Counted from the stretch's first letter, positions 45,413-54,459 are shown. The stretch is DNA of 64,000 bases from CAVYXK01 sp963708245 (GCA_963708245.1 OY970201.1:6758001-6822000), one strand, 5' to 3'. Translations and numbers: made by a program. Notes: generated by a model from the letters alone, not told the origin.

Positions 45413-46091
45413 CGGCCGCTCCGTGTGAGGGGTTAAGCGCCCCTATGCAAGATAGGGGCAAGCGTAGCGGATCAGTCCAGCGTAGCGTGAAGTTTTTTTT
45501 GCCGTGACGGGATCGGCACGATGGATTCCTTTCCAAGTGAGGCAGCCCCGCCATGGTGGACCTCCTTTCCCGACAATGGCCCTGTGCTCTAAGACAGCAA
45601 GGGAGACGTTGTGGTTGCTTTGTGGCGAATTGTCGCGAAACACCGGCAAAGCAGCCAGCGCGCGCAACCGTGACGCGGCCTGTCTCCCGTCAGCACCGCG
45701 TGACTGCGGCGGGCCAGCATGCCTGGCTGCCAGCAGACGACGTTCATTCCAGAATATGGTCGAATCGTGGCTTCCCGCAAGCAAAATCCCCAGGTTTTCT
45801 CGAGGCATCGTGATGGAGGACAGTCTCGCCGTGCCACCCGAAGGAAGAGCGCTGTCGGGACGGTGCTCCATGCCGCACGTCTCCGCTGCCGTCGGCAGCG
45901 GTCAGAGCCCCGCGCCGATGTGTGCAGACTATCCGAGTATTCCTAATCTCTGGTTAACAGCGTGTGACCGCGATGCCTTGCCAGAAAGGCGGGCGCCTAC
46001 TGCCAATTCCTTGAGCGGCCCCAGTCTTCGAGTTGGCGAGTACGCTGCCGCGTCTTGATCCCATTGCCGACTCGGCCGGGGAAAGCAGCGC
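45413..46091. other. Long intergenic region upstream of prkA
   Basis: No convincing gene is present. Frames of up to 184 codons occur on both strands but have no ribosome site, family similarity or plausible composition. The left end should hold the prkA promoter and contains the inverted repeat at 45439-45459. Confidence 0.5.
45439..45459. promoter_or_regulatory. Inverted repeat in the prkA leader
   Basis: GCCCCTAT-GCAAG-ATAGGGGC has perfect 8-bp arms around a 5-nt loop and lies 27-47 bp before the prkA ATG. It could be an operator or a 5'-UTR hairpin. There is no T-run on the prkA strand directly after it, so a terminator is not favoured. Confidence 0.5.
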
Positions 46092-46328
46092 CTACGCCGG
46101 CGGCGGTGCTTGGCCTATAGCGGCAATCAGCCGGTCCTCCAGTTCAAGCGGGGGCAAGCCAAGCTGGCCGTGCGCCAGCAGCCGCAGCGTCTTTCTCATC
46201 TGGTCGATGTACCGACTGCAGGCCTCGCAGCGGAGCAGATGGAGCCGCACAGCCAAGCGGCGCCGCACCGGCAGGGCGCGCTCCAGGTAGTCGCTCACCA
46301 GTTCAGTCACGTCTCGGCAGACTAGCAT
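46092..46328 (-). CDS. Zinc-finger anti-sigma-factor-like protein (zf-HC2)
   Basis: A 78-residue cytosolic protein from ATG 46328. LVCRDVTELVSDYLERALPV and then LHLLRCEACSRYIDQM contain the H-x3-C-x2-C core of the zf-HC2 anti-sigma family plus an N-terminal Cys. There is no membrane segment. It diverges from the ECF sigma gene at 46393 over 64 bp, which suggests it binds that sigma factor, although such pairs are usually co-directional. Confidence 0.75.
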   Translation of the reverse strand: MLVCRDVTELVSDYLERALPVRRRLAVRLHLLRCEACSRYIDQMRKTLRLLAHGQLGLPPLELEDRLIAAIGQAPPPA

Positions 46329-46357
46329 GGCGGAGGTTCCGGCTACATGGTAGCGAA

Positions 46358-46373
46358 GACGAGGAGCCTCGTC
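46358..46373. promoter_or_regulatory. Palindrome between divergent sigma and anti-sigma genes
   Basis: GACGAGG-AG-CCTCGTC has perfect 7-bp arms around 2 bp, centred in the 64-bp gap between the two divergent genes. The position suits shared control of both promoters, but no binding protein is known. Confidence 0.45.
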
Positions 46374-46392
46374 AGCCCGAGACAGCGTTCCG

Positions 46393-47151
46393 ATGCGCGA
46401 CAGCGAGTTCAACGATCCGGCCTTCCTCGCTCGCCTTCGGCGTGGCGAGCACGCGGCGTTTCGGGCACTGATCCGGCGTTTTCATGGCTCGCTGGTTGGC
46501 GTCGCCGCCTCGATCATAGGCAGCCGAGCGCAGGGCGAAGAGGTTGTGCAGGACGCGTGGCTCGCCGTCTTCTCCGGCATTGGCGCGTTCGAAGGCCGAT
46601 CGAGCCTCACCACGTGGGTGTTCAGCATCGTGCTCAATCGGGCTCGCACCAGGGCGAGCAGGGAGGGGAGGCTGGTCGGATTGCCCGCTCTGCTGGACGG
46701 TGTCCAAACGGGCGGTATCGGCGCCGACCGTGCAGTCCCGCTTGCCGAGTTCCAGCCCGATGGCCACTGGCGAGAGGCGCCGCGCCTATGGGACGAGTTG
46801 GACCCTGAGCGGATCGTCGCCGGGCGTCAGCTCTGGGACCACGTTCAAGCCGTCGTGGAGTCCCTGCCGCCCGGTCAGCGGGCGGTGATCATTCTGCGCG
46901 ATATGGAGGGTCGCTCCGCCGAGGAAGCCTGCGCATTGCTCGCCATCAGCGCGGAGAACCAGCGCGTCCTGCTGCACCGGGCGCGTGGACGCGTCCGCCG
47001 GACAATCGATACGCTGCTGACGGGCCAAGCCGACGCTGCGCCAGACGCCGTCGACCGCCGGCGCCCTGCACGAACGGCAGCGGCGCCAATTTCGCGATGC
47101 ATCGCGATGGCGCGCGGATGGATCGCCGGGCTTCGAGCAGCCCTGACCTGA
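46393..47151 (+). CDS. ECF-family RNA polymerase sigma factor
   Basis: 252-residue sigma-70-type factor. Region 2 is recognised from FRALIRRFHGSLVGVAASII, QGEEVVQDAWLAVFSGIGAF and SSLTTWVFSIVLNRARTRAS. Region 4 is recognised from VVESLPPGQRAVIILRDMEG and EEACALLAISAENQRVLLHR. A roughly 60-residue linker between them and an Arg/Ala-rich C-terminal tail of about 45 residues make it longer than average. The divergent neighbour is an anti-sigma-like zinc-finger protein. Confidence 0.9.
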   Translation: MRDSEFNDPAFLARLRRGEHAAFRALIRRFHGSLVGVAASIIGSRAQGEEVVQDAWLAVFSGIGAFEGRSSLTTWVFSIVLNRARTRASREGRLVGLPALLDGVQTGGIGADRAVPLAEFQPDGHWREAPRLWDELDPERIVAGRQLWDHVQAVVESLPPGQRAVIILRDMEGRSAEEACALLAISAENQRVLLHRARGRVRRTIDTLLTGQADAAPDAVDRRRPARTAAAPISRCIAMARGWIAGLRAALT

Positions 47152-47248
47152 AGCTAGTCTAGGTGCGACCACCTCTCGCCCGATGGAATTTCACGCGCTG
47201 CTGATGGTATTATGCGCTGTCGGAAACAAGGCGACGGGGAGGTGAGGC

Positions 47249-47431
47249 ATGGCTCTGAAGAACGAAAAACCTGAAGCTTCGGTACGCAAGCCGATGCCGC
47301 AGGTCCGGGTGGGCCAGGGCGCGCTAGTTGCGACGCAGCAGGATACCGAGATGCGCCGACTGCTGCGCGAGGCGGCCTGGAGCCGCATGTTCGGGAAGGC
47401 TGCAGGTCCCAAGAATCCCTTCGCCCGCTAG
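47249..47431 (+). CDS. Small hypothetical protein (60 aa)
   Basis: Not recognised. GGGGAGGTGA upstream of the ATG is a strong ribosome site. The product (MALKNEKPEASVRKPMPQVR...) is soluble, basic at the N-terminus, with a predicted helix (DTEMRRLLREAAWSRMFGKA). It lies about 100 bp downstream of the sigma-factor gene on the same strand and could belong to its regulon. Confidence 0.5.
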   Translation: MALKNEKPEASVRKPMPQVRVGQGALVATQQDTEMRRLLREAAWSRMFGKAAGPKNPFAR

Positions 47432-47647
47432 GTATCGCCCTCGGATCTGCCGCCCGCGCTGCCGGGCCGGCGACTGGAGGTTCCGAGCGCCGCTGCTGGC
47501 GGCGAGTTGGGTGACCGTGCAGGCGTGCATTGCATAGGTCGCGGCGTCAGTCATGGACGCCGGTTGACACGGGAGATGCCTGATGGCGCAAAGACGATCT
47601 CGGCTAACCCACCAGTATTTGGAATATCTCTTAAATAGAGAGGCCCC

Positions 47648-48304
47648 CTGCTCGCAGTAGTCATCCCAACGCTGAATGCCGCCCGCACCCTGCCCCTCAC
47701 CCTAGCGGCGGTGCGCGCCGCCGATGAGATTGTGGTGGCGGATGGCGGCAGCATCGATGGGACCCGAGAATGGGCTCGCGCGGCCGGAGCGATCGTGATC
47801 GTCGCGTCCCGGGGCCGCGGAGTCCAACTCGCAGCGGGGGTCGCGATAGCGCGGCAACCTTGGTTGTTGCTGCTGCACGCTGACACCACGCTGGGTCCCG
47901 GGTGGGTGGCTGTGGCAAAGGCCCATATCGCGAATGGCCCGGCGCGAGCGGGATATTTTCGCTTCGCCTTGGCGAGCGCCGATCCGCGGGCGCGTTGGTT
48001 GGAACAGGCGGTAGCTTGGCGGTGTCGTCTGTTCGCGCTGCCTTATGGCGACCAGGGACTGCTGATCCACCGCGACCTTTTGCGCGCGGTCGGCGGAATA
48101 CGACCATTACCGCTGATGGAAGATGTCGATCTGGCCCGCCGGCTCGGCCGGCGCCGGCTGAGAGCCCTTCCGGCCGATGCAGTTACCTCGGCGGAGAAAT
48201 GGGAGCGGGACGGGTGGCGCCGGCGCTCCCTGCGTAATCTGCTCTGCCTCACTCTCTGGTTCGCCGGCGTTCCACCCGGGGAGCTCCTGCGGCTCTATAA
48301 ATGA
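47648..48304 (+). CDS. GT2 glycosyltransferase, TIGR04283 (arsenosugar-type) family
   Basis: Family-2 glycosyltransferase. AVVIPTLNAARTLPLTLAAV (start of the GT-A fold), then DEIVVADGGSIDGT, LLLLHADTTLGPGW (DxD-like) and PLMEDVDLARRLGR match the TIGR04283 group, often linked with arsenosugar or related sugar synthesis. The expected start aligns with CTG at 47648; no ATG/GTG/TTG precedes the first beta-strand after the upstream stop at 47636, and GTG 47711 would cut the fold. It overlaps the DUF2064 gene by 4 bp. Confidence 0.8.
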   Translation: MLAVVIPTLNAARTLPLTLAAVRAADEIVVADGGSIDGTREWARAAGAIVIVASRGRGVQLAAGVAIARQPWLLLLHADTTLGPGWVAVAKAHIANGPARAGYFRFALASADPRARWLEQAVAWRCRLFALPYGDQGLLIHRDLLRAVGGIRPLPLMEDVDLARRLGRRRLRALPADAVTSAEKWERDGWRRRSLRNLLCLTLWFAGVPPGELLRLYK

Positions 48305-48915
48305 GAGATTCGGCGATCGTTTTTGCTCGGGCCCCCCGGCTCGGGAGGGTCAAGCGCCGGCTCGCCCAGGCTATCGGCGATCGGGCGGCACTCGGCTTCC
48401 ACCGCGCGACGCTGATTGCCTTGCTGCAAGGACTGGCGGCCGATCGGCGCTTTCAAACGGTGCTAGCGATGAGCCCCGACCCGGCGCGTTTCGCAGTGCC
48501 GCCGAGGGTCCGACGCATCGGCCAAGGCAGCGGCGATCTAGGCCGGCGAATGGACTGCGTATTCCGCCAATTCCGGCGGGGACGGGCGGCTATCATCGGC
48601 GCCGACATCCCAGACGCAGGCCCGGCAGACTTGGCCGCTGCCTTCCGCGCGCTCGGTACCGCCGACGCGGCGTTTGGGCCCGCCGAGGATGGCGGCTATT
48701 GGCTCGTGGCACTCGGGCCGCGCCGGCCGGCTCGCCCGTTCGCCAGCGTCCGTTGGTCCAGCGAACACGCACTGGCTGATACACTTCGCAATTTTCCGGG
48801 CCGCCGCGTCGCGTTGCTGCGGGTGTTGCAGGACGTGGACACCGCCGAAGATTTTCTGCGCCTGTCTCAAAATCGCCAAAGATGCTTGCGACCTCACGGA
48901 CCGGTGATCGGATAA
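48301..48915 (+). CDS. DUF2064 / TIGR04282 family glycosyltransferase-like protein
   Basis: 204-residue nucleotidyl/glycosyl-transferase-like protein of the DUF2064 family. VFARAPRLGRVKRRLAQAIG, RAAIIGADIPDAGPADLAAA and FGPAEDGGYWLVALG are diagnostic. It is the standard neighbour of TIGR04283 transferases, here coupled by a 4-bp ATGA overlap. The pair probably acts in one pathway; the sugar is not known. Confidence 0.88.
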   Translation: MRDSAIVFARAPRLGRVKRRLAQAIGDRAALGFHRATLIALLQGLAADRRFQTVLAMSPDPARFAVPPRVRRIGQGSGDLGRRMDCVFRQFRRGRAAIIGADIPDAGPADLAAAFRALGTADAAFGPAEDGGYWLVALGPRRPARPFASVRWSSEHALADTLRNFPGRRVALLRVLQDVDTAEDFLRLSQNRQRCLRPHGPVIG

Positions 48916-48938
48916 GCCGGCGCGTAAGGAGGTCGTCG

Positions 48939-50600
48939 ATGACGCGGGCCGAATGGTGGCGAGGCGCGGTAATCTACCAAATCTACCCCCGCAGCTTCTT
49001 CGACAGCAATGATGACGGTGTGGGTGACCTCCACGGCGTGCTTGCTAAGCTCGACTACGTGGCAAGACTTGGCGTGGACGCGATCTGGCTGTGCCCGTTC
49101 TTCGTCTCGCCACAGAAGGATTTCGGCTACGACGTGGCCGACCACATGGCCGTCGATCCGCTGTTCGGCACGCTGGCGGACTTCGACGAGCTGCTTGCCG
49201 CGGCGCACGTCCGCAACCTGAAAGTCCTGATCGACCAAGTCTGGAGCCACACGTCGGACCGGCATCCATGGTTCGCGGAAAGCCGGGCAAGCCGGACCAA
49301 CATCCTTGCGGACTGGTACGTCTGGTCCGACCCGTCGCCGGACGGCACGCCGCCCAACAACTGGCTGTCGGTCTTTGGTGGTCCGGCCTGGAGTTGAGAG
49401 CCGCGCCGGCGGCAGTACTATCTGCATCACTTCCTGTCGCATCAGCCGGCGCTCAACCTGCACAACCCGGACGTAATGGAGGCGCTGCTCGCCGGCGGAG
49501 AGCACTGGCTGCAACGCGGGGTCGACGGGTTCCGGCTGGATGCCATCGACTTTCTGCTACACGATTGTTCCCTGCGACCGAACCCGCCGGCACCTACGCC
49601 GAAAGAGATCCCGGCCAAGCTATTCGGCATGCAACTTCACCGGCATGACATGCTGCAGCCCGACATCGGCAGCCTACTCGCTCGAATCCGCACGCTGATG
49701 GATCGCTACCCCGATCGTGTCACAATGGGCGAGGTGTCCAGCCAGCCCGGCGCGTTCGGCCGGGTGGTCGCATACACGGCCGGCGATCAGCGGCTGCACA
49801 TGGCCTACACCCTGCGTCCGCTCCGCCAGGGCTTCGACTGGCGAACCGTCACCGCGATGATCCGCGACCTCGCAGCGGCCGGAGAGGCAGGCTGGCCGTG
49901 CTGGTGCTTCAGCAACCACGATGTCGAACGGGCCATCTCCCGCTGGAACCCGTGCCGCGGGGTGGCAGATCCCGACCCGGCTTTCGCCCGTCTGCTCATG
50001 GCGCTGTTGCTGTCGTTGCGCGGCAGCGTCAACCTCTATCAGGGCGAGGAGCTTGGCCTGACCGAAGCCGAACTGGGATGGGAGCAGCTACAGGACCCGT
50101 TTGGCAAAGCCTACTGGCCGGAATTTCAAGGTCGCGACGGCAGCCGAACCCCGCTGCCATGGAAGTCGGATGCCCCGCATGGCGGGTTTACCAACGCCGA
50201 GCCTTGGTTGCCGGTGCCGGCGTCGCACAGGCCTCTGGCGGTGGACAGGCAGGAAGCGGACGAGACCGCACTGCTGCACGCGTTCCGCCGGTTCCTGGCT
50301 TGGCGGCGACAGCAACCGGCGATGGTTCGAGGCTGGCTCGAGCCGCTTGAGCTGGCGGAACCGCTGGTCGGCTTTGTCCGGGAGTTGGAGGATCAGCGAA
50401 TCCTCGCTCTGTTCAATCTGTCCGACTCGGCCGTTACCGCATCTCTGGCACCGTTCGGCGCGCTCCTGCCGATGCCCGAAAGCGGCTGTCCGGGGGAGGT
50501 GCTTGACGATGACGTCCGGCTGCCGCCGTTCGGGACTTTTTTCGGTGCAATGGCGCCGGTGGCCGCCAGCCCCGAACCGGAGCTGGCGGCCGTCAGGTAG
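48939..50600 (+). pseudogene. GH13 alpha-glucosidase-like gene with in-frame UGA
   Basis: ATG 48939 follows a strong TAAGGAGG. The frame encodes an alpha-amylase-family enzyme (oligo-1,6-glucosidase / alpha-glucosidase type): WWRGAVIYQIYPRSFFDSND at the start, DGFRLDAIDFLLHD (nucleophile Asp), TMGEVSS (acid Glu) and CFSNHDVERAISRW (third Asp). A TGA at 49395-49397 interrupts the same frame after FGGPAWS, where relatives have W-E-W before xPRRRQYYLH. Everything downstream stays in frame for 400 codons to 50600, so a single nonsense change (or sequencing error) is the likely cause. 553 residues if read through. Confidence 0.85.
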
Positions 50601-51560
50601 TCAGACCGGCATCTTCCGCTTCTGATGGGCGCGACCGATTCGGGCCAGCTCCTCGTCGTGCCCGCCGATTACACGCACCCCTTCGTCGAGACGGGCGGCA
50701 ATGTTCGCCCGGTTGCTGCCTTCCAGGAACGCGACTCCATTCCGACGGCAGGCGTTGAACACTTTGTCCCGCGCCTCCTGCATTTCCGGTGGATAGGGAT
50801 CGCGCAGCAACTTGGTCGAGCCCAGCGACAGGCTGAGATCGCCCGGGCCCATCTCGGCGAAGGCAATGCCGGGCACCGCAAGCAATTCGTCGGCCGCCGC
50901 GATACCCTCGGGGCTTTCCAGCTTGAGGCCGAGCATCAACTCGCCATTCGAGTTGAGCGGCCAGGGGTCGGCGCGCTCCAGATATTCCTCGTGCGAGAGG
51001 CCCCAGATCGGCGCGGCCGACATCTCCGAGCCGCGGCCGCGCATGCCGATGCCGAGCAGCAACCGCCCGCCGGAACGCGCACGCTGCGTTGGCCGTTGGG
51101 CACCTCGCATCCGCTCGAGCGGGGAGGGAAGCTCCGGGTTTACCCCCGCAAGGTGATGCGGATACCGCGTGGACTCGACGAAAGCGGCGACCGCCTCAGC
51201 CAACTCAGCCTGGCAAAGCAGCAAACCGTGCACGCCGCGCCCAAGAATCTGGCGAGCCTGCCATGCGTTTTGGCGCACCATCTGCTCGTCGAGTCCATTC
51301 ACCGGCATCTCGACGATCACCGTGGGTGTACGGTGACCGGACCGTGTCGGCCCGCCATCGACAAGGCCGCGCATGTACTGCTCCAGGCCGGCGAGGTCGA
51401 ACGCCCCGTGCTCCATGCCGACATTGATGTAGTCGGCCCAGGTATGCGCGTCCTTCTTGCCTTCCTCGTAGGTCAGCACATGGCCGGTATGATGACCGGT
51501 GTAGTAGATGGCCTGATCCTGCTGCAGCAGCTCGATGGCGCGATTGATTCGGCTGGTCAC
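50601..51560 (-). CDS. HpcH/HpaI aldolase / citrate-lyase family protein
   Basis: TIM-barrel class II aldolase-like enzyme, 319 residues with a GTG start preceded by GGAGGAG. Segments LMLGLKLESPEGIAAADELL (metal Glu) and FAEMGPGDLSLSLGS fit the family. It probably cleaves or forms a hydroxy-oxo-acid using pyruvate or glyoxylate. It is convergent with the GH13 gene and lies 48 bp downstream of the sulfurtransferase on the same strand. Confidence 0.85.
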   Translation of the reverse strand: MTSRINRAIELLQQDQAIYYTGHHTGHVLTYEEGKKDAHTWADYINVGMEHGAFDLAGLEQYMRGLVDGGPTRSGHRTPTVIVEMPVNGLDEQMVRQNAWQARQILGRGVHGLLLCQAELAEAVAAFVESTRYPHHLAGVNPELPSPLERMRGAQRPTQRARSGGRLLLGIGMRGRGSEMSAAPIWGLSHEEYLERADPWPLNSNGELMLGLKLESPEGIAAADELLAVPGIAFAEMGPGDLSLSLGSTKLLRDPYPPEMQEARDKVFNACRRNGVAFLEGSNRANIAARLDEGVRVIGGHDEELARIGRAHQKRKMPV

Positions 51561-51608
51561 GCTTGTCTCCTCCGGCCGGTTTTACGATGGAGCAGGTCTA
51601 GCACGCGG

Positions 51609-52487
51609 CTAACCGCCAGTCTCCATCGGCAGAGATGGATCGGTGGCCCACTCGGACAGCGACGCATCGTAAAGGCGCACGTCGTCATGGCCCAGCATGA
51701 CCAGCACGAATGCGTCGGCGCTGGCTGCAATGCCGCCCCCGCAATAAGTGATGACACGCTTATCCATCGCGCCGTGCCGAGCGAAACGCGCACTCAGCTC
51801 GGCAGGTGGTAGAAACGTATTGGTGGTCGGGTCGAGCAGGTGAGCCGCGGGCACATTGACGCTGCCGGTGATGTGGCCGGGCCGGCCGTAGCTGTTGCCG
51901 CCCGTGCCCTGATGCTGCTCCGGCAGCAGCGCGTTGATGGTGCAGGTTGCGGTGTCGCCGATCGCGGCGCGCACTTCGTCCTTGCCGACCACCAGGTCGC
52001 GGACTTCGCGGACCGTGAAATCGCCGGGCGCGGCGGGTGAGGCCGGGCCGGTTTCAAGCGGGCGGTTCTCGCGCTGCCATTTCTGTAAACCGCCGTTCAG
52101 CACTGCGGCGTTGTCGTGGCCGAAGATGCGCAGCAGCCACCAGACGCGCGTCGCCCACCATGGGTTGGCAGCGGAATAGAGTACGACACGGCTGTCGTTA
52201 TTGACGCCGAAGCGACGCATCGTGACGGCGAGCGCGTCCGCTGTCGGCACCATGAAGCGCAGCTTCTGCGACGTGTCCGACACGTCGGCCTGCACGTCGA
52301 TGAATTGGGCGCCCGGAATATGCGCTTTCTCGAAATCGGCGCGACCGGGAACGACCTGATATGTGATCTTCGGGTCGGGGATCAAATGCGTAGTGCAATC
52401 GAAGATCCGTACCCCCGGATCGCCCAGGTGGTCGGCGAGCCAGTCAGTCTCGACAAGGTACTCCGGGTGAACAAATCCAATCGGCAT
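51609..52487 (-). CDS. Two-domain rhodanese / 3-mercaptopyruvate sulfurtransferase
   Basis: From ATG 52487 (MPIGFVHPEYLVETDWLADH) the protein is 292 residues with two rhodanese folds. The N-terminal domain has VVLYSAANPWWATRVWWLLR; the C-terminal active site is VITYCGGGIAASADAF with the persulfide-forming Cys. The CGGGIAAS loop resembles mercaptopyruvate or thiosulfate sulfurtransferases of the SseA group. Its partner downstream is the aldolase-family gene. Confidence 0.88.
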   Translation of the reverse strand: MPIGFVHPEYLVETDWLADHLGDPGVRIFDCTTHLIPDPKITYQVVPGRADFEKAHIPGAQFIDVQADVSDTSQKLRFMVPTADALAVTMRRFGVNNDSRVVLYSAANPWWATRVWWLLRIFGHDNAAVLNGGLQKWQRENRPLETGPASPAAPGDFTVREVRDLVVGKDEVRAAIGDTATCTINALLPEQHQGTGGNSYGRPGHITGSVNVPAAHLLDPTTNTFLPPAELSARFARHGAMDKRVITYCGGGIAASADAFVLVMLGHDDVRLYDASLSEWATDPSLPMETGG

Positions 52488-52679
52488 GACAGCATACTCC
52501 CTTTGAAACCTGATCCTCGGGTTGGCAGACGAGGCCTTGTAAGCCGCTCGCAACCATCACAGCCGATTTCTCAACTCCTTGCGCAAAGGCCCTCGTAGGT
52601 CAGCTCGAACGGTCCGCTGAGCCGAGAGCATCGACAAGCGCCTTCGCTACCCGGACCATCTGCCCGCCCCGGTGAGACA

Positions 52680-52820
52680 CTCTACCGGAGAGCCGGTTCC
52701 GACCCAAAGCGCGGACCTTCCGCTCGCGCGCTGGACCTTCCATTTCACGCCAACCTCGGCGCCATAACTGAATGCGGTCAAGTGCTTCTTTGCCAGGCTC
52801 ACCAAACGGCGCTGCGCTGA
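52680..52820 (+). pseudogene. Relic of an IS630-type transposase
   Basis: The plus strand reads LARWTFHFTPTSAP, a stop, then LNAVKCFFARLTKRR. This matches the conserved C-terminal HFTPTSASWLNxVExFFxxLT block of IS630/Tc1-type transposases, with a stop codon in place of a conserved residue. Sequence to the left, from about 52600, may also belong to it. No ends or complete frame remain. Confidence 0.65.
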
Positions 52821-52963
52821 CGCGTGCCGCCCCTGCGGTCAAACCGGGCTGCCGGCTCAGTCCGGAGCCGGAGAGTGATGGCGAGATTGGCAGCAGTCGT
52901 GCGGCTAACGCGATTGCGCCGCAACTCAGTGAGCACTAAGTTTTCGCCCGCAGGAGGTAGCCC

Positions 52964-53551
52964 ATGACGGTGGTGGCGCGCCGCATCGACCCGGAGGTTT
53001 GGACCAAGGAGCGGTTCCTGGCCTGGGTCGAAACGCGTACCGATAATGTCCGCTACGAGTTCGACGGCTTCCGCCCGGTGCCAATCGCCCCGGCGACGCT
53101 TGCGCATAACGACATCGGCCGCAATATCCGCGATCAGTTGCGCGGCAGGCTGCCCAAAGACATGGGGTGCAGGCCCTACGGCCCACAACAGCCGATCGAG
53201 ACCGTCGGCGGCGCACTCCGCGAACCGGACGCGTTCATCGCTTGCTCCGAGCAGCACCTGCGATCCGTGGCTATCTCCGCCCCGGTCATCGTGTTCGAAG
53301 TCTCGTCACCGGGACGGGAGAATCGGCGCCGGGATGAAGAGGACAAGGTCGACGAATACGAGTCGGTGCCCTCCATCCTCCGCTACGTTATCGTCGAGTC
53401 CGAAAGTCGCGGCACCCGCGTGCTCTGGCGGCAGCCTGGAGAGCGCCAGTGGCGCCGGGAGGCTTTCGACAGCAACGGGCCTCTCCAGATCCCCGAATTC
53501 GGCATCTCCCTGACCTTCGATGAGATCTACGAGGGGATCGAGTTCGACTAA
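52964..53551 (+). CDS. Uma2 family (DUF820) PD-(D/E)XK nuclease-fold protein
   Basis: 195 residues, start supported by AGGAGGT. Uma2 features: EVWTKERFLAWVETRTDNVR at the start, then the core REPDAFIAC ... VIVFEVSSPGRENRRR ... KVDEYESVPSILRYVIVE, giving the D / E-x-S / K pattern of the PD-(D/E)XK fold. Role unknown; the family is often multicopy and linked to mobile regions. A second Uma2 gene lies beyond the IS5-type element at 55043. Confidence 0.88.
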   Translation: MTVVARRIDPEVWTKERFLAWVETRTDNVRYEFDGFRPVPIAPATLAHNDIGRNIRDQLRGRLPKDMGCRPYGPQQPIETVGGALREPDAFIACSEQHLRSVAISAPVIVFEVSSPGRENRRRDEEDKVDEYESVPSILRYVIVESESRGTRVLWRQPGERQWRREAFDSNGPLQIPEFGISLTFDEIYEGIEFD

Positions 53552-54061
53552 CCCGGGTGGCCGGGCCACCGGAGGGTGCAGCCGACCGTCGGTAGCCAAT
53601 CATGGCAGGACCGCCCCGGTTGGCCTAGTGCCCTGAGTCGTAGGGCGGAAAAGCGAAGCGCATTCCGCCACGCTGACGAAGCAGCCCCTCACCGCATGTC
53701 CCGCACGGCGGGCGTCCCCCGAACGGCCCCTCCCCTTGCGGGGCCCCTTGCGGGAGGGGGTTTGGGGGAGGGGGCCGGCCCGTAGCGCACCACAGCGCCT
53801 CACACACACACCCACCACGAGCGAGGCCGGCCACGCCATTCTGATTCGGTGCTGATCCGGCTGCGAGTCTCGGCCTGACGATGAATTTCAGCAGCGTTGT
53901 TCGGAAACATCGAATGCCGTGGTTCGCCGCCTACATGATTCCGGCGATCTCTCACGCCGCTCGGTGGCCTTCGTGTCGATCCCAGGATCCAAACCCGAGA
54001 GTCCCGGCTGGGGCGAAGGCACCCATCCAGAGATTCACCGCGAAATGGTGACGCGAGGCAC
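53552..54061. other. Intergenic region with GC-rich inverted repeat
   Basis: No gene is supported. CCCCTCCC (53727-53734) and GGGAGGGG (53752-53759) flank a second small dyad (GCGGGGCCCC), followed by TTTGGGGGAGGGGG. Such C/G-rich hairpins are common dispersed intergenic repeats in GC-rich bacteria. The right edge is the target site of the IS5-type element. Confidence 0.5.
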
Positions 54062-54073
54062 TAGGGCCTGTCG

Positions 54074-54442
54074 TCAATTGAGCCAAATCGCGCTGGCGGT
54101 GAGGTAGATGGCGGCCAGGAAGTTGCGTGCGGTCTTGTCATAACGTGTGGCGATGGCGCGAAACTGCTTGAGTTTGGCGAAGAAGTTCTCGATCAGGTGG
54201 CGTTCCTTGTAGAGATGCCGATCGAACGCCCGCGGCGCCCGGCGGTTGGCCTTCGGCGGGATCACCGCGGTTTTGCCCGCTGCCGCCAACGGCTCGATGA
54301 CCCGCTCGTCGGCATCGAATGCCTTATCGGCGATCAGCATGTCGGCCTGCATGTCCGGCAAGAGGTGGTCGGCACCAACCAGGTCGTGTGCCTCGCCGCC
54401 GGTCAGGTGGAAGCCGACCGGATTGCCCAGCGCATCGACCAT
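54074..54442 (-). CDS. IS5-family transposase, orfB
   Basis: C-terminal half, running in the -1 frame from the slippery site. The isolated ATG at 54442 (MVDALGNPVGFHLTGGEAHD) is probably internal, since similarity begins upstream of it. DMLIADKAFDADERVIEPLA (second Asp) and YKERHLIENFFAKLKQFRAI (catalytic Glu) complete the DDE set. Ends at 54074, 10 bp from the left terminal repeat. Confidence 0.87.
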   Translation of the reverse strand: MVDALGNPVGFHLTGGEAHDLVGADHLLPDMQADMLIADKAFDADERVIEPLAAAGKTAVIPPKANRRAPRAFDRHLYKERHLIENFFAKLKQFRAIATRYDKTARNFLAAIYLTASAIWLN

Positions 54443-54459
54443 GGTATGGATCTTGGTGC

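Noticed and set aside
44066..45436. 456-codon plus-strand frame
   Set aside because: Antisense to prkA; no start signal or recognisable domain.
45504..46058. 184-codon plus-strand frame upstream of prkA
   Set aside because: No ribosome site, Cys/Arg/Ser-rich random-looking translation and no neighbour logic.
49395..49397. UGA as selenocysteine in the GH13 gene
   Set aside because: The position corresponds to Trp in relatives, not to a redox Cys, and no SECIS-like hairpin was noticed directly downstream.
52600..53257. Minus-strand frames between the sulfurtransferase and the first Uma2 gene
   Set aside because: They overlap the Uma2 gene and the IS630-type relic on the other strand, and show no conserved features.
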